Of a stretch of DNA of 61,746 nt, positions 43,897 through 53,893 are shown one piece after another. The stretch comes from Nocardia inohanensis NBRC 100128 (GTDB lineage: Bacteria; Actinomycetota; Actinomycetes; Mycobacteriales; Mycobacteriaceae): the NCBI RefSeq assembly GCF_001612945.1, contig NZ_BDBK01000023.1, positions 1-61,746 of the forward strand. The letters are read 5' to 3'. The notes under the pieces were generated by a model. That model was not told the DNA's origin and did no database searches. It was given only the letters and a program-made list of their open reading frames with translations. Each line of letters starts with the position of its first letter. The stretch's first letter is position 1. The translations under genes and the position numbers were made by a program.

Positions 43897-45479
43897 GTGC
43901 GGCTCACCCGGGTGAAGGGGGTCGTCGGCGGTTCGTGCAGAACCTCCAGCAGACCCTCGGCGCTGCGGGCGGCGGTGAGGCAGGCGTTGACGGTGAATTG
44001 ATCCGCGAGGGGGTGGCGGGCGCGGGCACGCCATTTGTTGACCGCGGCCAGCGCCTCCTCGCGCTGGGTGGCGAGGTCGGTGTGCGCGGACAGGCCCAGG
44101 CGCAGGTGCGGGGCCACACCGCTGCCGCCGATGAGCCGGTGCAGTTCGGCGAGATCGGTTGCGGGCAGCGGCAATTCCTCGGCGCGCAGGTGACCGAGCA
44201 GGCGTAGTTCGGCGAACCCGTGCACATCGGCGAGCAGCGTCTTCACCCTGGGCAGCATGGCGTCCGCCGGGGTGCCGGGGTTGGCGAGCAGGATCCGCGC
44301 CAAGGCGGTGAGCGCCGAATGCGCCTTCAATTCCTCGGCCCGCTGCGCGAACTGCACATCCAGGACGGTTCGCAGTTCCGTCAGGCCGCTGCGCTGCCCG
44401 AGTTCGGCTGCCAGAGCGGCGGAATCGCGCACGCCCAGCCGAATCAGGGTGATGGCCAGGCGAATTCCGAACATGCCGAAGCGTTCCGCCAGCTGCGTAC
44501 GCAATTCCACCGGGACCGGGAGCGGCAGGTCCGCGCGCGCGAACCGGTCCGCGGACAGCAGGGCCACCGCGAGCTCCTCGGCCGGGACCGTGGCGAGCGC
44601 CTCGAACGCGCCGAATTCCCGCTGCCGCAGGGTGGCCGCCGCGAAGGCCAGCAATCCCGCCACCGGAATCACCGACTGGCACAACCCGGTTCGCTCCAAT
44701 TCGCCCGCGAAGCGCGAGGCCACCTCCCGCGCCGAATGCAAGGCGTCGATGCGCCCGGCGCCGATCTCGTCGGCCCGCGACACCACGCCGATCACCCCGA
44801 GCGGGGCGTCCTGGCCGCCGCCGACGGTGATGCGCTCCAGGAAGTCGACATCCTCGGCGTCGAGGCGGCGCAGCAGATAGATGACGGCGTCGGCGCTGGG
44901 TAGCGCGCTGGCTTCGCCGGGGGCCAGCAGGCGGGAGGTGCGGACCGAGACATCGCGGGACAGGGAGGAGATGCCCGGGGTGTCGATGATGGTGGTACGC
45001 GTCAATTCGGCTGACGGCCACTCCACTTCGAGGTGGTCGACCTCGCGTGGGGCGGCGGCGTTCCAGCGCAGGGCCGACAGGTCGAAGGTGAGGCCGTGCA
45101 CCGCACCCGTGCCCTCGGTGCCGCGACCGCGCCGCACCACCACGTCGGCGCGAGCGCCATCGGCGGAGAACGCGGTCACCCGGGGCGAAGCGCCATCGCG
45201 ATACCAGGTCACCAGACGGGTGCACTCGGTCGCGTCGGTGGGTGCGATGTCCTGGCCGACCAGGGCGTTCAACAGCGTCGACTTGCCCGCCTTGAGCTGT
45301 CCCGCCAAAGCCACCCGCAACGGCTCGTCCAGCCTGCGGGCGCATTCGTCCAGCTGCGCACGCACCCGAGGACGATCGCCCAGCGACCGTCGCGCCGCCG
45401 CCACCAGACCCCGGGTCTCCGGGACCAGCCCGTACCCGGCACCCGCGTCACCGCTCATCTGCTCCCGATTCCCGCGCAC
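43893..45479 (-). CDS. iniC: Bacterial dynamin-like GTPase, IniC-like
   Basis: 528 residues. GTPase domain (about 50-290): G1 AGQLKAGKST, G2 Thr in TDATECTRLVT, G3 DTPG in IIDTPGISSLS and G4 SRAD, followed by a helical stalk region. No clear transmembrane hairpin is seen. Third gene of an iniB-iniA-iniC-like operon; in mycobacteria these genes are induced by cell-wall drugs such as isoniazid and ethambutol, and IniA and IniC are dynamin-like membrane-remodelling GTPases. GTG 45479 has GGAGG seven bases upstream (TGCGTGGAGGTGAGGT). Separated by 82 bases from iniA. Confidence 0.82.
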   Translation of the reverse strand: MRGNREQMSGDAGAGYGLVPETRGLVAAARRSLGDRPRVRAQLDECARRLDEPLRVALAGQLKAGKSTLLNALVGQDIAPTDATECTRLVTWYRDGASPRVTAFSADGARADVVVRRGRGTEGTGAVHGLTFDLSALRWNAAAPREVDHLEVEWPSAELTRTTIIDTPGISSLSRDVSVRTSRLLAPGEASALPSADAVIYLLRRLDAEDVDFLERITVGGGQDAPLGVIGVVSRADEIGAGRIDALHSAREVASRFAGELERTGLCQSVIPVAGLLAFAAATLRQREFGAFEALATVPAEELAVALLSADRFARADLPLPVPVELRTQLAERFGMFGIRLAITLIRLGVRDSAALAAELGQRSGLTELRTVLDVQFAQRAEELKAHSALTALARILLANPGTPADAMLPRVKTLLADVHGFAELRLLGHLRAEELPLPATDLAELHRLIGGSGVAPHLRLGLSAHTDLATQREEALAAVNKWRARARHPLADQFTVNACLTAARSAEGLLEVLHEPPTTPFTRVSRT

Positions 45480-45561
45480 ACCTCACCTCCACGCATCGCA
45501 TGGCATTCGCGCGCACCCTACGCGGCGTTAGCGAAACCCGCAGCGCATCACACGGCTGCCG

Positions 45562-47397
45562 TCAGGGCGTGGCCGGCGGGAGGGCGGGCGGGGCGGTGGG
45601 TGGGAGGAGGGCGTCGGCGTGGCGGCGGAGTTCGGCGACCAGGCGCAGGCGGCGTTCCAGTTCGGCGCAGCGTTCGGCGCGGCGGGCCGCTTCGAGATTG
45701 GCGGCCTCCTGGGCGGCGCGCAGCGAATCGTCGATGGAGCGCAGAGTGCGGTCGGCGACGGCGGTGAAATGGTCGCGCAGCAGGCGGTGGATGCGGTGCA
45801 GGCGGTCCTTGGTCTCCTTGCCGGTGTGGAAGGCGACATCGTCGAGGTAGCGGCGGACCGCGGTCTTGGCGTCGACCCGGCGTTTGGCCAGCCGGGCCTG
45901 CTTGTCGTCACGGAAAGCCTTGCCGCCCAGCAGGACTCCCGCACCGAGCGAGAGCGGGTTGATCAAGGCCATACCGGCCATGGTGCCGACCAGGCCGGCC
46001 ATCACCACGCCGCCGTAGGAGCCGCGCACGCCGACCAGCACCTTGTGCCCGAAACCGAGATCCGGTTCCAGGTCGGCCAGGGTGCACGAACCGGCGCGGG
46101 AGGCGCCGGGGTCGAGCCGGTCGCGCACATCCGGCAGGTCCAGTCCGCCGGCCTCGTCGAAATGCCCGGCGACCCGTTCGGCCAGCCGCACCGCCCGGGT
46201 GCGCGTCCACAGCAGATTGTCGCCGACGGCGGTGCCGACGGCGGCGGTCAGCCATTCGTCCATGCGGTCCCAGTGCCGGCCCGGATCGTGCGCCTCGATC
46301 CACTCCTCGGCCTCTTTCGCGATATCGCGCAACCGATTCCGCAGATCGTGATCGACATCCCCGGCCAGGTCGGTGACGCCGTCGCCCAGCGTCTGCTGCC
46401 AGGCCGCGGTATGCCGATGCAGTCGCTCCGCGCCGGTCTTGGCGGCCTTCAGCTCCCGGATCGCCGCCGCGCCGCGCTCCGGATCCCGCAACGCCACCAG
46501 CTCACTGCCCAGCGTCAACGCCAAATGCTCTGCCGCGGAACCGATATCCCGCGCCACCGCGCGCACCAGCTCCGACTGATCCCGCGCCACCACCTGTTCG
46601 CGCAGGAACCCGAACACCAGCCCGAATCCCGATTCCCGCCCCAGCTGCTCATCCTGTAATCGCATGGCGTGCGCGCGCAGCAGAGCCGACACCGGCAGCA
46701 TCGGCGCCTCGATCCCAGCCCGCCGCAGATGCTCTCGATTCGCCTCGAACACCTGCCGCCAATGCGGATACAGGTCCACCTTGGTCAGCACCACTGCCAC
46801 GGCGGGGCACAGCTCGCGCACCTGGCGCAGGAAATCCATTTCCGGAGCGGTCAATTCGGTCGAGGCGTCGGTGAGCATCAGCACCGCGTCGGCCGCCGGG
46901 ACGTTCCCGAGCACCGCCCCGCCACCGCCGTGCGCGCCCCATCCGGGCGTATCGACCACCACGATCCCGTCCGCCAGCAGGCGATTCGGCGTCTCCACCT
47001 CCAGCCGCAACACCGGCCGGCCCTGCGCCGGCAGCGTGCGTCCGCCCAAGGCTCCGATCTCCTCGAACGGCACCGGTGTCCGCGCCGGCTCCCCGCCGTC
47101 CGGATCGGCCACCACCAATTGCGCCCGCTGCTGGGCCGCATACGACAACTGAGTCACCAAGGTCGTGGTGGCGTCATCCCCGACCGCGCAGATATCCGCA
47201 TTGAGCAGCGCGTTCACGAACTGGCTCTTGCCTTGATTCCCCAGTCCCGCCACCACGATCCGCCGGCGCGGATCGCGCACCCGCCCGGCGAGCACCTCCA
47301 GCCGCTCGACCAGGTCCCCCCGCCCGGCATCCCGAGCCACCCCCATGGTCTCGTTCAGCACCGCCAGCAGCGGCTGCGCCGCCACCATCCCGCTCAC
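45562..47397 (-). CDS. iniA: Bacterial dynamin-like GTPase, IniA-like
   Basis: 611 residues, similar along its length to M. tuberculosis IniA (640). G1 VAGLGNQGKSQFVNALL (about 48-65), G2 region DDATTTLVT, G3 VVDTPGWG, G4 LTKVDLYPHW, then a helical stalk (DVDHDLRNRLRD, HDPGRHW), a hydrophobic membrane-inserting segment (about 462-495, GSYGGVVMAGLVGTMAGMALI) and a C-terminal coiled coil (about 560-600). It is thought to fuse or repair plasma membrane under envelope stress. The start could be TTG 47412, GTG 47397 or ATG 47388; GTG 47397 has GGGGTG at a reasonable distance. Confidence 0.86.
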   Translation of the reverse strand: MSGMVAAQPLLAVLNETMGVARDAGRGDLVERLEVLAGRVRDPRRRIVVAGLGNQGKSQFVNALLNADICAVGDDATTTLVTQLSYAAQQRAQLVVADPDGGEPARTPVPFEEIGALGGRTLPAQGRPVLRLEVETPNRLLADGIVVVDTPGWGAHGGGGAVLGNVPAADAVLMLTDASTELTAPEMDFLRQVRELCPAVAVVLTKVDLYPHWRQVFEANREHLRRAGIEAPMLPVSALLRAHAMRLQDEQLGRESGFGLVFGFLREQVVARDQSELVRAVARDIGSAAEHLALTLGSELVALRDPERGAAAIRELKAAKTGAERLHRHTAAWQQTLGDGVTDLAGDVDHDLRNRLRDIAKEAEEWIEAHDPGRHWDRMDEWLTAAVGTAVGDNLLWTRTRAVRLAERVAGHFDEAGGLDLPDVRDRLDPGASRAGSCTLADLEPDLGFGHKVLVGVRGSYGGVVMAGLVGTMAGMALINPLSLGAGVLLGGKAFRDDKQARLAKRRVDAKTAVRRYLDDVAFHTGKETKDRLHRIHRLLRDHFTAVADRTLRSIDDSLRAAQEAANLEAARRAERCAELERRLRLVAELRRHADALLPPTAPPALPPATP

Positions 47398-47455
47398 CGC
47401 AGAACACCCCAATCCTCATCCGGTAGCAGCAAAGCCGGGATGCGCGTCATGACCA

Positions 47456-48841
47456 TCAGGAGTGCAGCATGTCGCCGACGATATCGCCACCCACGTGCGC
47501 ATCGGCTCCGGTCACGCCATGCACGCCGCCGTCTCCGAACAGCCCCGAATCCATCCCGCCACCCTGCACCCCGGCCCCGAAGGCATGCGAAACATCCACC
47601 GAAGCCCAAGGATTCGCGGCGCCCGAAAGCCCGGCGTCCACCGCACCGCCCCCGTGCACACCGGCCTCCACCGCATTTCCGATCTGCAAGCCGCCCGCGG
47701 CATCGCCACCGGCGGATGCCCCGGCGTCCAGGTTGCTCCCGAGCTGGTTCCCCACGCCCGCAACGGCATTGCCGACTCCCGTGAGCCCGGCCCCGGCCTG
47801 CGTTCCGAACCCGGTCGCGGCATCGATACCGCTGTCGATCCCCGCGCCGAGGCCGGCACCGGCACTCGTCGCGCCGGAAAGCCCAGCGTCCAAACCGCTT
47901 CCGAGCTGCGCCCCGACCCCGCCGGTCAGACCGGTCTCCAGGCCGGCGGCGGTGTGCGTGCCGGCGTCGATCACACCATCGAGGCCGGTCGAGAGCCCGG
48001 CGGTCAGATCGGTACCCAGGCTGGTGCCGAGCTCCGTTGCGGCACCGAGGTTTCCGGTGAGATCGGTGCCGAGGTCGGCCCCGACCCGGGTGCCCGCGCC
48101 GATGACGGCGTCCAGGCCGCCACCCAGCTGCGTGCCCGCGTTCGCCGCGGCGTCGACTACTCCGGACAGCCCGGTGTTCAACCCGGCGCCGAGGCCGGCG
48201 GCGGCGTCGACAACGCCGGACACGCCGGTGTTCAAGCCCGCGCTCAGGTCCGCGGCGGCATCCAAGCCGGTGCTGAGACCGCCGGTGAGGTCGGCGGCGG
48301 CTTGGGTACCGAGGACACCGGTGAGGCCGGCCTGAAGGTCGGTGGCGGTCTCGGCGGCGGCGGTGATGGCCGTGGAAAGGCCCGTGGAGACGTCGGTGGC
48401 GGCGGTGGCGGCCGCGCCGGCCAGCGCGCCGATGCCGGTGGAGAGGGCGAGGTCGAGGCCGGTGCCGAGGCCGAGGTCCGCTGCCGTGACAGCGCCCGCG
48501 TCGACTGCCGCACCGGTGGCGGCGGCACCGTTCAGGCCCAGGCTCGCGCCGACGGTGCCGGCGGTGGCACCGGACAGACCGGTGGCGCCGTTGAGGGCGG
48601 TGCCGGCGTTCAGGCCGGTGGCGGCGTGCGCGCCGGCGGCGATGATCGCGGAGAGCTGCGAACCTCCGGCTACCAGGGCGGACTCGGCGACCATGGGGGC
48701 TACGGCGGCGATGTCCTCGGGGGTCACCGCGCCCAGGCCGGCGTCGGTGAGCGCCTGGCCGGGGTTGGTGCAGTAGCTGACGGCGGCTTCCTGGTCCCGC
48801 AGCAGGTTGAGGATGAACTCGAGAATTGCGTTGGGGCTCAT
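47456..48841 (-). CDS. iniB: IniB-like Gly/Ala-rich repeat protein
   Basis: 461 residues. The N-terminal 45 residues (NAILEFILNLLRDQEAAVSY, NPGQALTDAGLGAVTPEDI) match the short conserved head of mycobacterial IniB. The rest is a low-complexity Ala/Gly/Thr/Leu region built from degenerate repeats of the type LSTGLDAAADLSAGLNTG, some nearly identical (SGVVDAAAG and SGVVDAAAN). There is no classical signal peptide. IniB's function is unknown; a cell-wall or scaffold role is suspected. ATG 48841 has AGGAGA about ten bases upstream. First gene of the operon; its promoter region holds the 11-bp inverted repeat. Confidence 0.82.
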   Translation of the reverse strand: MSPNAILEFILNLLRDQEAAVSYCTNPGQALTDAGLGAVTPEDIAAVAPMVAESALVAGGSQLSAIIAAGAHAATGLNAGTALNGATGLSGATAGTVGASLGLNGAAATGAAVDAGAVTAADLGLGTGLDLALSTGIGALAGAAATAATDVSTGLSTAITAAAETATDLQAGLTGVLGTQAAADLTGGLSTGLDAAADLSAGLNTGVSGVVDAAAGLGAGLNTGLSGVVDAAANAGTQLGGGLDAVIGAGTRVGADLGTDLTGNLGAATELGTSLGTDLTAGLSTGLDGVIDAGTHTAAGLETGLTGGVGAQLGSGLDAGLSGATSAGAGLGAGIDSGIDAATGFGTQAGAGLTGVGNAVAGVGNQLGSNLDAGASAGGDAAGGLQIGNAVEAGVHGGGAVDAGLSGAANPWASVDVSHAFGAGVQGGGMDSGLFGDGGVHGVTGADAHVGGDIVGDMLHS

Positions 48842-49158
48842 GACAACTCGTCTCCTATATGGGCGGGCCCCGGTGACCCGCGCTGCTCCAATTGCCTTTC
48901 ACGTTATGGCGGCGAACCGTTACGCCGAAACGGGGTGAACTCCCCCGTATCGCGTGTCGCGTCGATACGGGGGTTTCGGGGCATTAGGGGAATTTCCCCG
49001 AACCCGGGGGGAGATTGGTAACGACGACCCCTCAGCAACCGACAGGAACCATGGGCCGCCCGGCCCACACGACGTTTTCACGCAAATCGGACGCAAGAGC
49101 TTTCGAGCCGCACGCGATTCACTCGCCGCGTGTTTCGAATCGACAGGGGAACTCGAAA
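48842..49158. promoter_or_regulatory. Divergent promoter region of iniBAC-like operon and Hsp70-like gene
   Basis: 317 bases between iniB (leftward) and the Hsp70-like gene (rightward). It contains a perfect inverted repeat, CCCCCGTATCG at 48943-48953 and its complement at 48964-48974 with a ten-base spacer, so the half-site centres are 21 bases apart (two helical turns), about 102 bases before iniB. A second perfect palindrome, GGGGAATTTCCCC, is at 48988-49000. In M. marinum IniR binds the iniBAC promoter, so these are the best candidate sites for the IniR-like protein encoded nearby. No -10/-35 pair could be assigned. Confidence 0.72.
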
Positions 49159-51138
49159 ATGAGTCAGGGTCTGGCGCTCGGCATCACCGTCGGGTCGTCG
49201 AACACGGTCGCCGTGACAGCTTCGGGGGGACAGCGCAAGTTAGCGGTACGGCCCAGCACACTGGGCGCCGAACCGGAGGTGCCGGAGAGTTTCCTGTCCC
49301 GGGTCGGGGATCCCGTGGACATTCGCACCCACGACGGAACCGCTGTTCGCGCCGCGGATCTGGTGGTCGCCGCGATCGCGCGCGCCATGGACGACGCGGG
49401 CCATCCGGCGACCGCGGTGGCCTGCTATCCGGCGTGGTGGACCCAGCACACGGTGGAGGTGCAGCGCGCCGCGCTGACCGCGGCCGGGCTCGACAGCGTC
49501 GCCCTGGTGCCGGAACCGGCGGCCGCCATGCGCTGGCTGCAAGAAGTACACGAATCAACCCATGATGGGGCGATGGTCGTATACGACCTCGGCGCAACCG
49601 GTTTGACCGTTTCGGTGGCGCGCACCGGCGCCATGTCCGGTTTGCTCGGGGAACCGGTACGTACCACTACCGTGGCGGGCGCCGAATTCGATTTGCTCAC
49701 CATGCGTTACGTTCTCGCATTCGCGGTGGGCGAAAAGGATTTCGATCCTTTCGACCCGATGGTGGAACAGGAATTGGCCGCACTGCGCGTGCGCTGCAAA
49801 ATTGCCAAGGAAGCACTTTCGAAAAGCACGGCGACCACCGTCCCGGTACGCCTGCCCGTTCTCGGCGCGGTCGACGTGCGTCTGGTCCGCGACGAGCTGG
49901 AGGACCTGTTCCGCGGTCCCCTGCTCGGCTCGATCGACCTGGTGCACGAGGCCGTCCGCCGCGCGGGGCTAACCCCTGGCGAACTGGACGGGTTCCTGCT
50001 CACCGGCGGCGGCGCGGCCATCCCGCTGATCACCGAACTGCTCTCCAGCGAGTTCGGGGTCCCTGTCGCCGCGGCCACCGACCCCGCGCACCTGAGCGCG
50101 CACGGCGCGGCCCTGCTCGCCGCCGATCTGCTCGCCGACACCACCGCGACCGAACCGCATCCGGCCCTCGCGGTCGCGCCCCGCGCCCTCCCCCGCCGCA
50201 TCCCCGGCCTGACCGCCCGCGATGCCACCACCGGCGACCCGAACCCGCCCGGCCCCCAGCCCGATCCGGGCGCACCGGATGCCCGCTACGGCGGAACCGA
50301 CGGCAGCACCTCGTACCGGGATTCCGCCCCGGGCCGGAACCGCCTGCGCCGCGAAACCCAGGAACTCGACTCCGGCGCAATCGGTTCCGGACTCGAAGGC
50401 GCGGGATCGCCCCAGGCGTACAACGACTCCCGGAATGCCACAACGACGCAGGCTGCCGCGCACCCGAGCCGGCGCGGCAGTGACCACACCGACCACAACG
50501 GAAGCGCTCCGCGTACTGCGGACGACACCGACCGCGCGGATGAGGCGCGCCGGATTCCCATCCTCCCGGCCCTCCCCGACGGCGAGGATCGCCCGGCGGG
50601 TGTCGCGCGCTGGAAGCGGGTGGCGATCATCGGAGCGGCCGCGGTGGCGGTCGCGGCGCTCGCCACCGGCACCCTGGCCATGGGCACCGGCGTGCAATCC
50701 GCCCCCGCCGATACCGCTGCGCCGCAACCGTCTTCGACCACCGTCGCCGCCCTGGACACCCCGGGCGCGCCGTCCGGTGCGACCGGTCAGGCCGTGGCCG
50801 GCCGCCCCGCGGCCGCCGCCCCCGCCCGGCCGGGCGTTTCGAACGCGGGATCCGCGCCCACCACCGCGGGCGCACCCGCCGCCGAGCCGGCCGGGCAACC
50901 GGCCGCCGGTCAGCCGGGTCAGCCCGCCGAGGCGGCCGCCCCGGGCACGCAACCGAATACCACCACCCAGCAACAGGTTCCGGCAGCTCCCGGGCAGGTA
51001 CAGCCGCCGACCTATCAGCCCACGGTGGTGGCGCCGTCGCTCCCCACGGCCTTACCCGGCCTGAACGACGCCGTCGACGGTCTCGGCAATGCGGTCGGCT
51101 CGGTCCCGGGCCAGAACCGATCCAACAACGGCGGCTGA
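49159..51138 (+). CDS. Membrane-anchored Hsp70-like protein
   Basis: 659 residues. The first 350 resemble the Hsp70/actin ATPase fold: GITVGSSNTVAVTA (phosphate 1 region), ALVPEPAAAMRW, AMVVYDLGATGLTVSVAR (phosphate 2) and GFLLTGGGAAIPLITELL (adenosine loop). The phosphate 2 glycines are weaker than in DnaK (DLGATGLTV against DLGGGTFDV). There is no substrate-binding domain; instead a polar linker (350-483), a transmembrane helix (about 487-508) and a Pro/Ala-rich exported tail. ATG 49159 has AGGGGA eight bases upstream. Divergent from iniB and 13 bases before the IniR-like gene, so probably in the same stress module. Confidence 0.8.
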   Translation: MSQGLALGITVGSSNTVAVTASGGQRKLAVRPSTLGAEPEVPESFLSRVGDPVDIRTHDGTAVRAADLVVAAIARAMDDAGHPATAVACYPAWWTQHTVEVQRAALTAAGLDSVALVPEPAAAMRWLQEVHESTHDGAMVVYDLGATGLTVSVARTGAMSGLLGEPVRTTTVAGAEFDLLTMRYVLAFAVGEKDFDPFDPMVEQELAALRVRCKIAKEALSKSTATTVPVRLPVLGAVDVRLVRDELEDLFRGPLLGSIDLVHEAVRRAGLTPGELDGFLLTGGGAAIPLITELLSSEFGVPVAAATDPAHLSAHGAALLAADLLADTTATEPHPALAVAPRALPRRIPGLTARDATTGDPNPPGPQPDPGAPDARYGGTDGSTSYRDSAPGRNRLRRETQELDSGAIGSGLEGAGSPQAYNDSRNATTTQAAAHPSRRGSDHTDHNGSAPRTADDTDRADEARRIPILPALPDGEDRPAGVARWKRVAIIGAAAVAVAALATGTLAMGTGVQSAPADTAAPQPSSTTVAALDTPGAPSGATGQAVAGRPAAAAPARPGVSNAGSAPTTAGAPAAEPAGQPAAGQPGQPAEAAAPGTQPNTTTQQQVPAAPGQVQPPTYQPTVVAPSLPTALPGLNDAVDGLGNAVGSVPGQNRSNNGG

Positions 51139-51151
51139 GAGTTGGTTCTTC

Positions 51152-53848
51152 GTGGCAGGCAACACCCCCGTCGCACTCGATTCGCTCCCGTGCGCACGAG
51201 AAATATTCCGGGACCTGGACTCCGATGATCCGGCTCCCCCGCTCTACCTGATCCGCGGCCGCTCCGGCACCGGAAAGTCGGTGCTGCTCAGCGCCATCCG
51301 GACCCGGCTGCGCGCCCGCGGCTACACCCTCACCGACAACCCGGCCGACCTCGACGCCCGCGCGGCTGCTTCCGGGCGCGGCAGCGGATCGCCCGACGGC
51401 GGCCGGCCCGGGAGCGGTCCCGGCAAGCCGAGCCGCACCGCGCTCGTGGTCGACGACGCGCACACGCTGCCCGCCGCCGCCTTCGACGCACTCTGCGATG
51501 CGGTGGAATCCACCGGATCGGTGATCGTCGTCGCGACCCGCCCCCGCCCGCACGACCCGCGCCTGCGGGCGCTCTCCGAGAGTGTGGCGCGCCGCGGCCG
51601 CGTGGTGGATCTGCGTGCGCTCGGCACCGCCGAGATCGCCCCGTTCGCACGCGAATTGGGCATGATGGTCCCGCGTACCCTCGCCCTGCACATCCATCGC
51701 GAGACCGGGGGAATCCACGGCGGGGTGGTGGCCGCCCTGACCGCCGCCTGCGCCGCCCGCCTGGACGCCGGGATCGGCGCGGTCGACGACGCCGTCTCCG
51801 CCTGGGCCCGCGCCCGCCTGGACGACGCCGATCCGGACCTGCTCGACACCTTCGTGGTGGCCGCCGCGGGTGCGGGCCTGGACACCAGCGAACTCACCGA
51901 GGTGCTGGGCGTAACCCCCGCCGCCGCACAGGATCTGGTCGATCGCGCCCGCGGCAGCGCCCTGGTCACCGACGCCGACCTACTGCTGCACCCCGCCATC
52001 ATGCCCTTGCGCACCCTGGTCGGCGACCGCCGCTATCTGGCCGTGCAGCGCCTGCTGCTGCACGCCCGCCTGGACGCGGGCCTGCTCCGCGACCACACCG
52101 CGCTGCACCTGGCGGAATCCGGCGTCCGCGACCCTCGCCTCGCCGAATTCCTCTGCACCACAGCGGAGAAGGCGGGCGACGAAGCGGTCCGTCACTACGC
52201 CGCCGCCGCGCAGGCCGGCGCCGACACCCCCACCATCGCCCTCCGCTGGGCCGACGCCGCCGCCCGCACCGGCGATTGCGATACCGCCCTCCGCCTGGCC
52301 GAACCCACCCTGAGCCGCCCCGACGCCGCCCCGGCAGATCTCGCCGCCGCGGTCCGCATCTGCGCCGGAGTCTGGACCCGCCGCGCCCTCACCACCCGCG
52401 CCGCCCAGCTCTACACCTGGCTCGGCCCGCATCGTGTCGGACCCGACTGGGCGGTGGCCGCCGCCGTCCTCTACCTCTCCGGCGACCTGGCCGCCGCGAA
52501 CACCCTCGCCGCCACGGCCACCCACTGGCCCCCGACCGAGGCCACCGCCCGCGCGGGCATGATCGCCACCGCGCTCGGCGACTCCATGGTTTCTGCTCCA
52601 CCGGCCGTCGAGACCCCGGATTCGGTTCCGGCCCAAGCGGAATCGACTGCCGGCCGGATCGATTCGGACCCGTCCGGCAAGCCGGCCGAGACGGTCTCGG
52701 TGGCCGCGCGCACCGCGGCGGTATCGGCCGCGTCGGCATTGATTCACGCCACACACTCGGGGGTCGCCCCCGGGGACAACGGCGGCGATCGGTTCCTGCC
52801 GTGCTCGGCGGTCTCCATCGCGACGCTGCTGTGCTTGAGCATGGGTGAGCCGCGCCGGGCCGCGGATGCGTTGCGCGGCGCGGGAACCGACCCGCAGCAA
52901 CGGGTACTGGCGGCGTGGGTGGCGATGCTGGGCGGCGACGAGCAGTCGGCCGCGGCCATCATGACCGAGGTGCAGGTGCACGCCCTCGACGCCCGGGACC
53001 GCCTGCTCGCGCACGGCGTGCTGGTCGGATTGGCCAGGCGCGGTGGGGATCACCCGGCACTGGCGCTGGCTTGGCATGCGGCGTATCCGTTGTTCGACGA
53101 GGTCGGTGCGGATCTGCTGGCGCTCTTGCCGATCGGCGAACTGTGGCTGGCGGCGATCCGGCTGAAGGACGAGAGCCGGGTCAAGGCGCTGGTGGACGCC
53201 GCCGCGGAACTGCTCGGGCGGCTTGGTGATCCACCCGCCTGGAGCAATGCGTTCCACTGGTACGCGATCCAGGCGGCGATCGCACACGAGAGCCCCGATG
53301 AGCTGCTGCCGCACGCACACAGCCTGAAGGCCGCCGCACAGGCGGGCGATCCCCAGGCCGCCGCGCTGGCCGACGCCGGGCGCACCTGGGTGCTGGTGCT
53401 GCGCGGCCAGGTGGATCGCGAGCAGGTGGAGGCCGCCGTCGAAAGGCTGGCGGCTCTCGGCCTCAGCTGGGATGCCGCCCGGCTGGCCAGCGAGGCCGCG
53501 CTCGCCGCCCAGCACCCCGTGGCCGCCACCGCGCTGCTGAAACTGGCCCGCACGGTGCGCGCCCAGGCACATCCCTCGCAGCCGATCGCGGTCCGCCCGC
53601 CGGCCCCGGCGGCACCCGTGACACGCCCGGAACCGATGTCCGATACCGTTCTCAGTGAGCGCGAGCGGGAGGTCGCGGAGCTGGTACTCCTGGGCTTGAC
53701 CTATCGCGAGATCGGCGCCCGCCTCTACATCTCGGCGAAGACGGTGGAGCATCACGTGGCGCGGATCAGGCGTCGGATCGGTGCGGGCTCGCGTTCGGAG
53801 TTATTGTCAATGCTCCGCGCCATGGGTCACGGTTCACTCCTCGTATGA
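51152..53848 (+). CDS. IniR-like signal-transduction ATPase with LuxR DNA-binding domain
   Basis: 898 residues. N-terminal ATPase with Walker A RGRSGTGKSVLLSA (about 34-45) and Walker B ALVVDDAHTL (about 104), a long helical repeat region, and a C-terminal LuxR helix-turn-helix (about 835-890: LSEREREVAELVLLGLTYREIGARLYISAKTVEHHVARI). Size, layout and position next to iniBAC match Rv0339c/IniR, reported in mycobacteria to activate iniBAC in response to trehalose. GTG 51152 lies 14 bases after the Hsp70-like stop with a GAGAG about ten bases upstream; a longer frame overlaps that gene. A Ser/Pro-rich insert near residues 485-525 looks lineage-specific. Confidence 0.83.
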   Translation: MAGNTPVALDSLPCAREIFRDLDSDDPAPPLYLIRGRSGTGKSVLLSAIRTRLRARGYTLTDNPADLDARAAASGRGSGSPDGGRPGSGPGKPSRTALVVDDAHTLPAAAFDALCDAVESTGSVIVVATRPRPHDPRLRALSESVARRGRVVDLRALGTAEIAPFARELGMMVPRTLALHIHRETGGIHGGVVAALTAACAARLDAGIGAVDDAVSAWARARLDDADPDLLDTFVVAAAGAGLDTSELTEVLGVTPAAAQDLVDRARGSALVTDADLLLHPAIMPLRTLVGDRRYLAVQRLLLHARLDAGLLRDHTALHLAESGVRDPRLAEFLCTTAEKAGDEAVRHYAAAAQAGADTPTIALRWADAAARTGDCDTALRLAEPTLSRPDAAPADLAAAVRICAGVWTRRALTTRAAQLYTWLGPHRVGPDWAVAAAVLYLSGDLAAANTLAATATHWPPTEATARAGMIATALGDSMVSAPPAVETPDSVPAQAESTAGRIDSDPSGKPAETVSVAARTAAVSAASALIHATHSGVAPGDNGGDRFLPCSAVSIATLLCLSMGEPRRAADALRGAGTDPQQRVLAAWVAMLGGDEQSAAAIMTEVQVHALDARDRLLAHGVLVGLARRGGDHPALALAWHAAYPLFDEVGADLLALLPIGELWLAAIRLKDESRVKALVDAAAELLGRLGDPPAWSNAFHWYAIQAAIAHESPDELLPHAHSLKAAAQAGDPQAAALADAGRTWVLVLRGQVDREQVEAAVERLAALGLSWDAARLASEAALAAQHPVAATALLKLARTVRAQAHPSQPIAVRPPAPAAPVTRPEPMSDTVLSEREREVAELVLLGLTYREIGARLYISAKTVEHHVARIRRRIGAGSRSELLSMLRAMGHGSLLV

Positions 53849-53893
53849 CCTGGGTGCGGAGCGAGCCCGGACGCATCTAGCGAGGTAACGAGG

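Noticed and set aside
47456..48700. Possible CRISPR-like or tandem-repeat array
   Set aside because: The repeats are degenerate, in frame and without regular spacers; they encode the low-complexity part of IniB.
47462..49021. A 519-codon open frame opposite iniB
   Set aside because: It is the complement of the Gly/Ala-rich repeat gene and has the same artefactual openness. The iniB side has the ribosome binding site and the conserved head.
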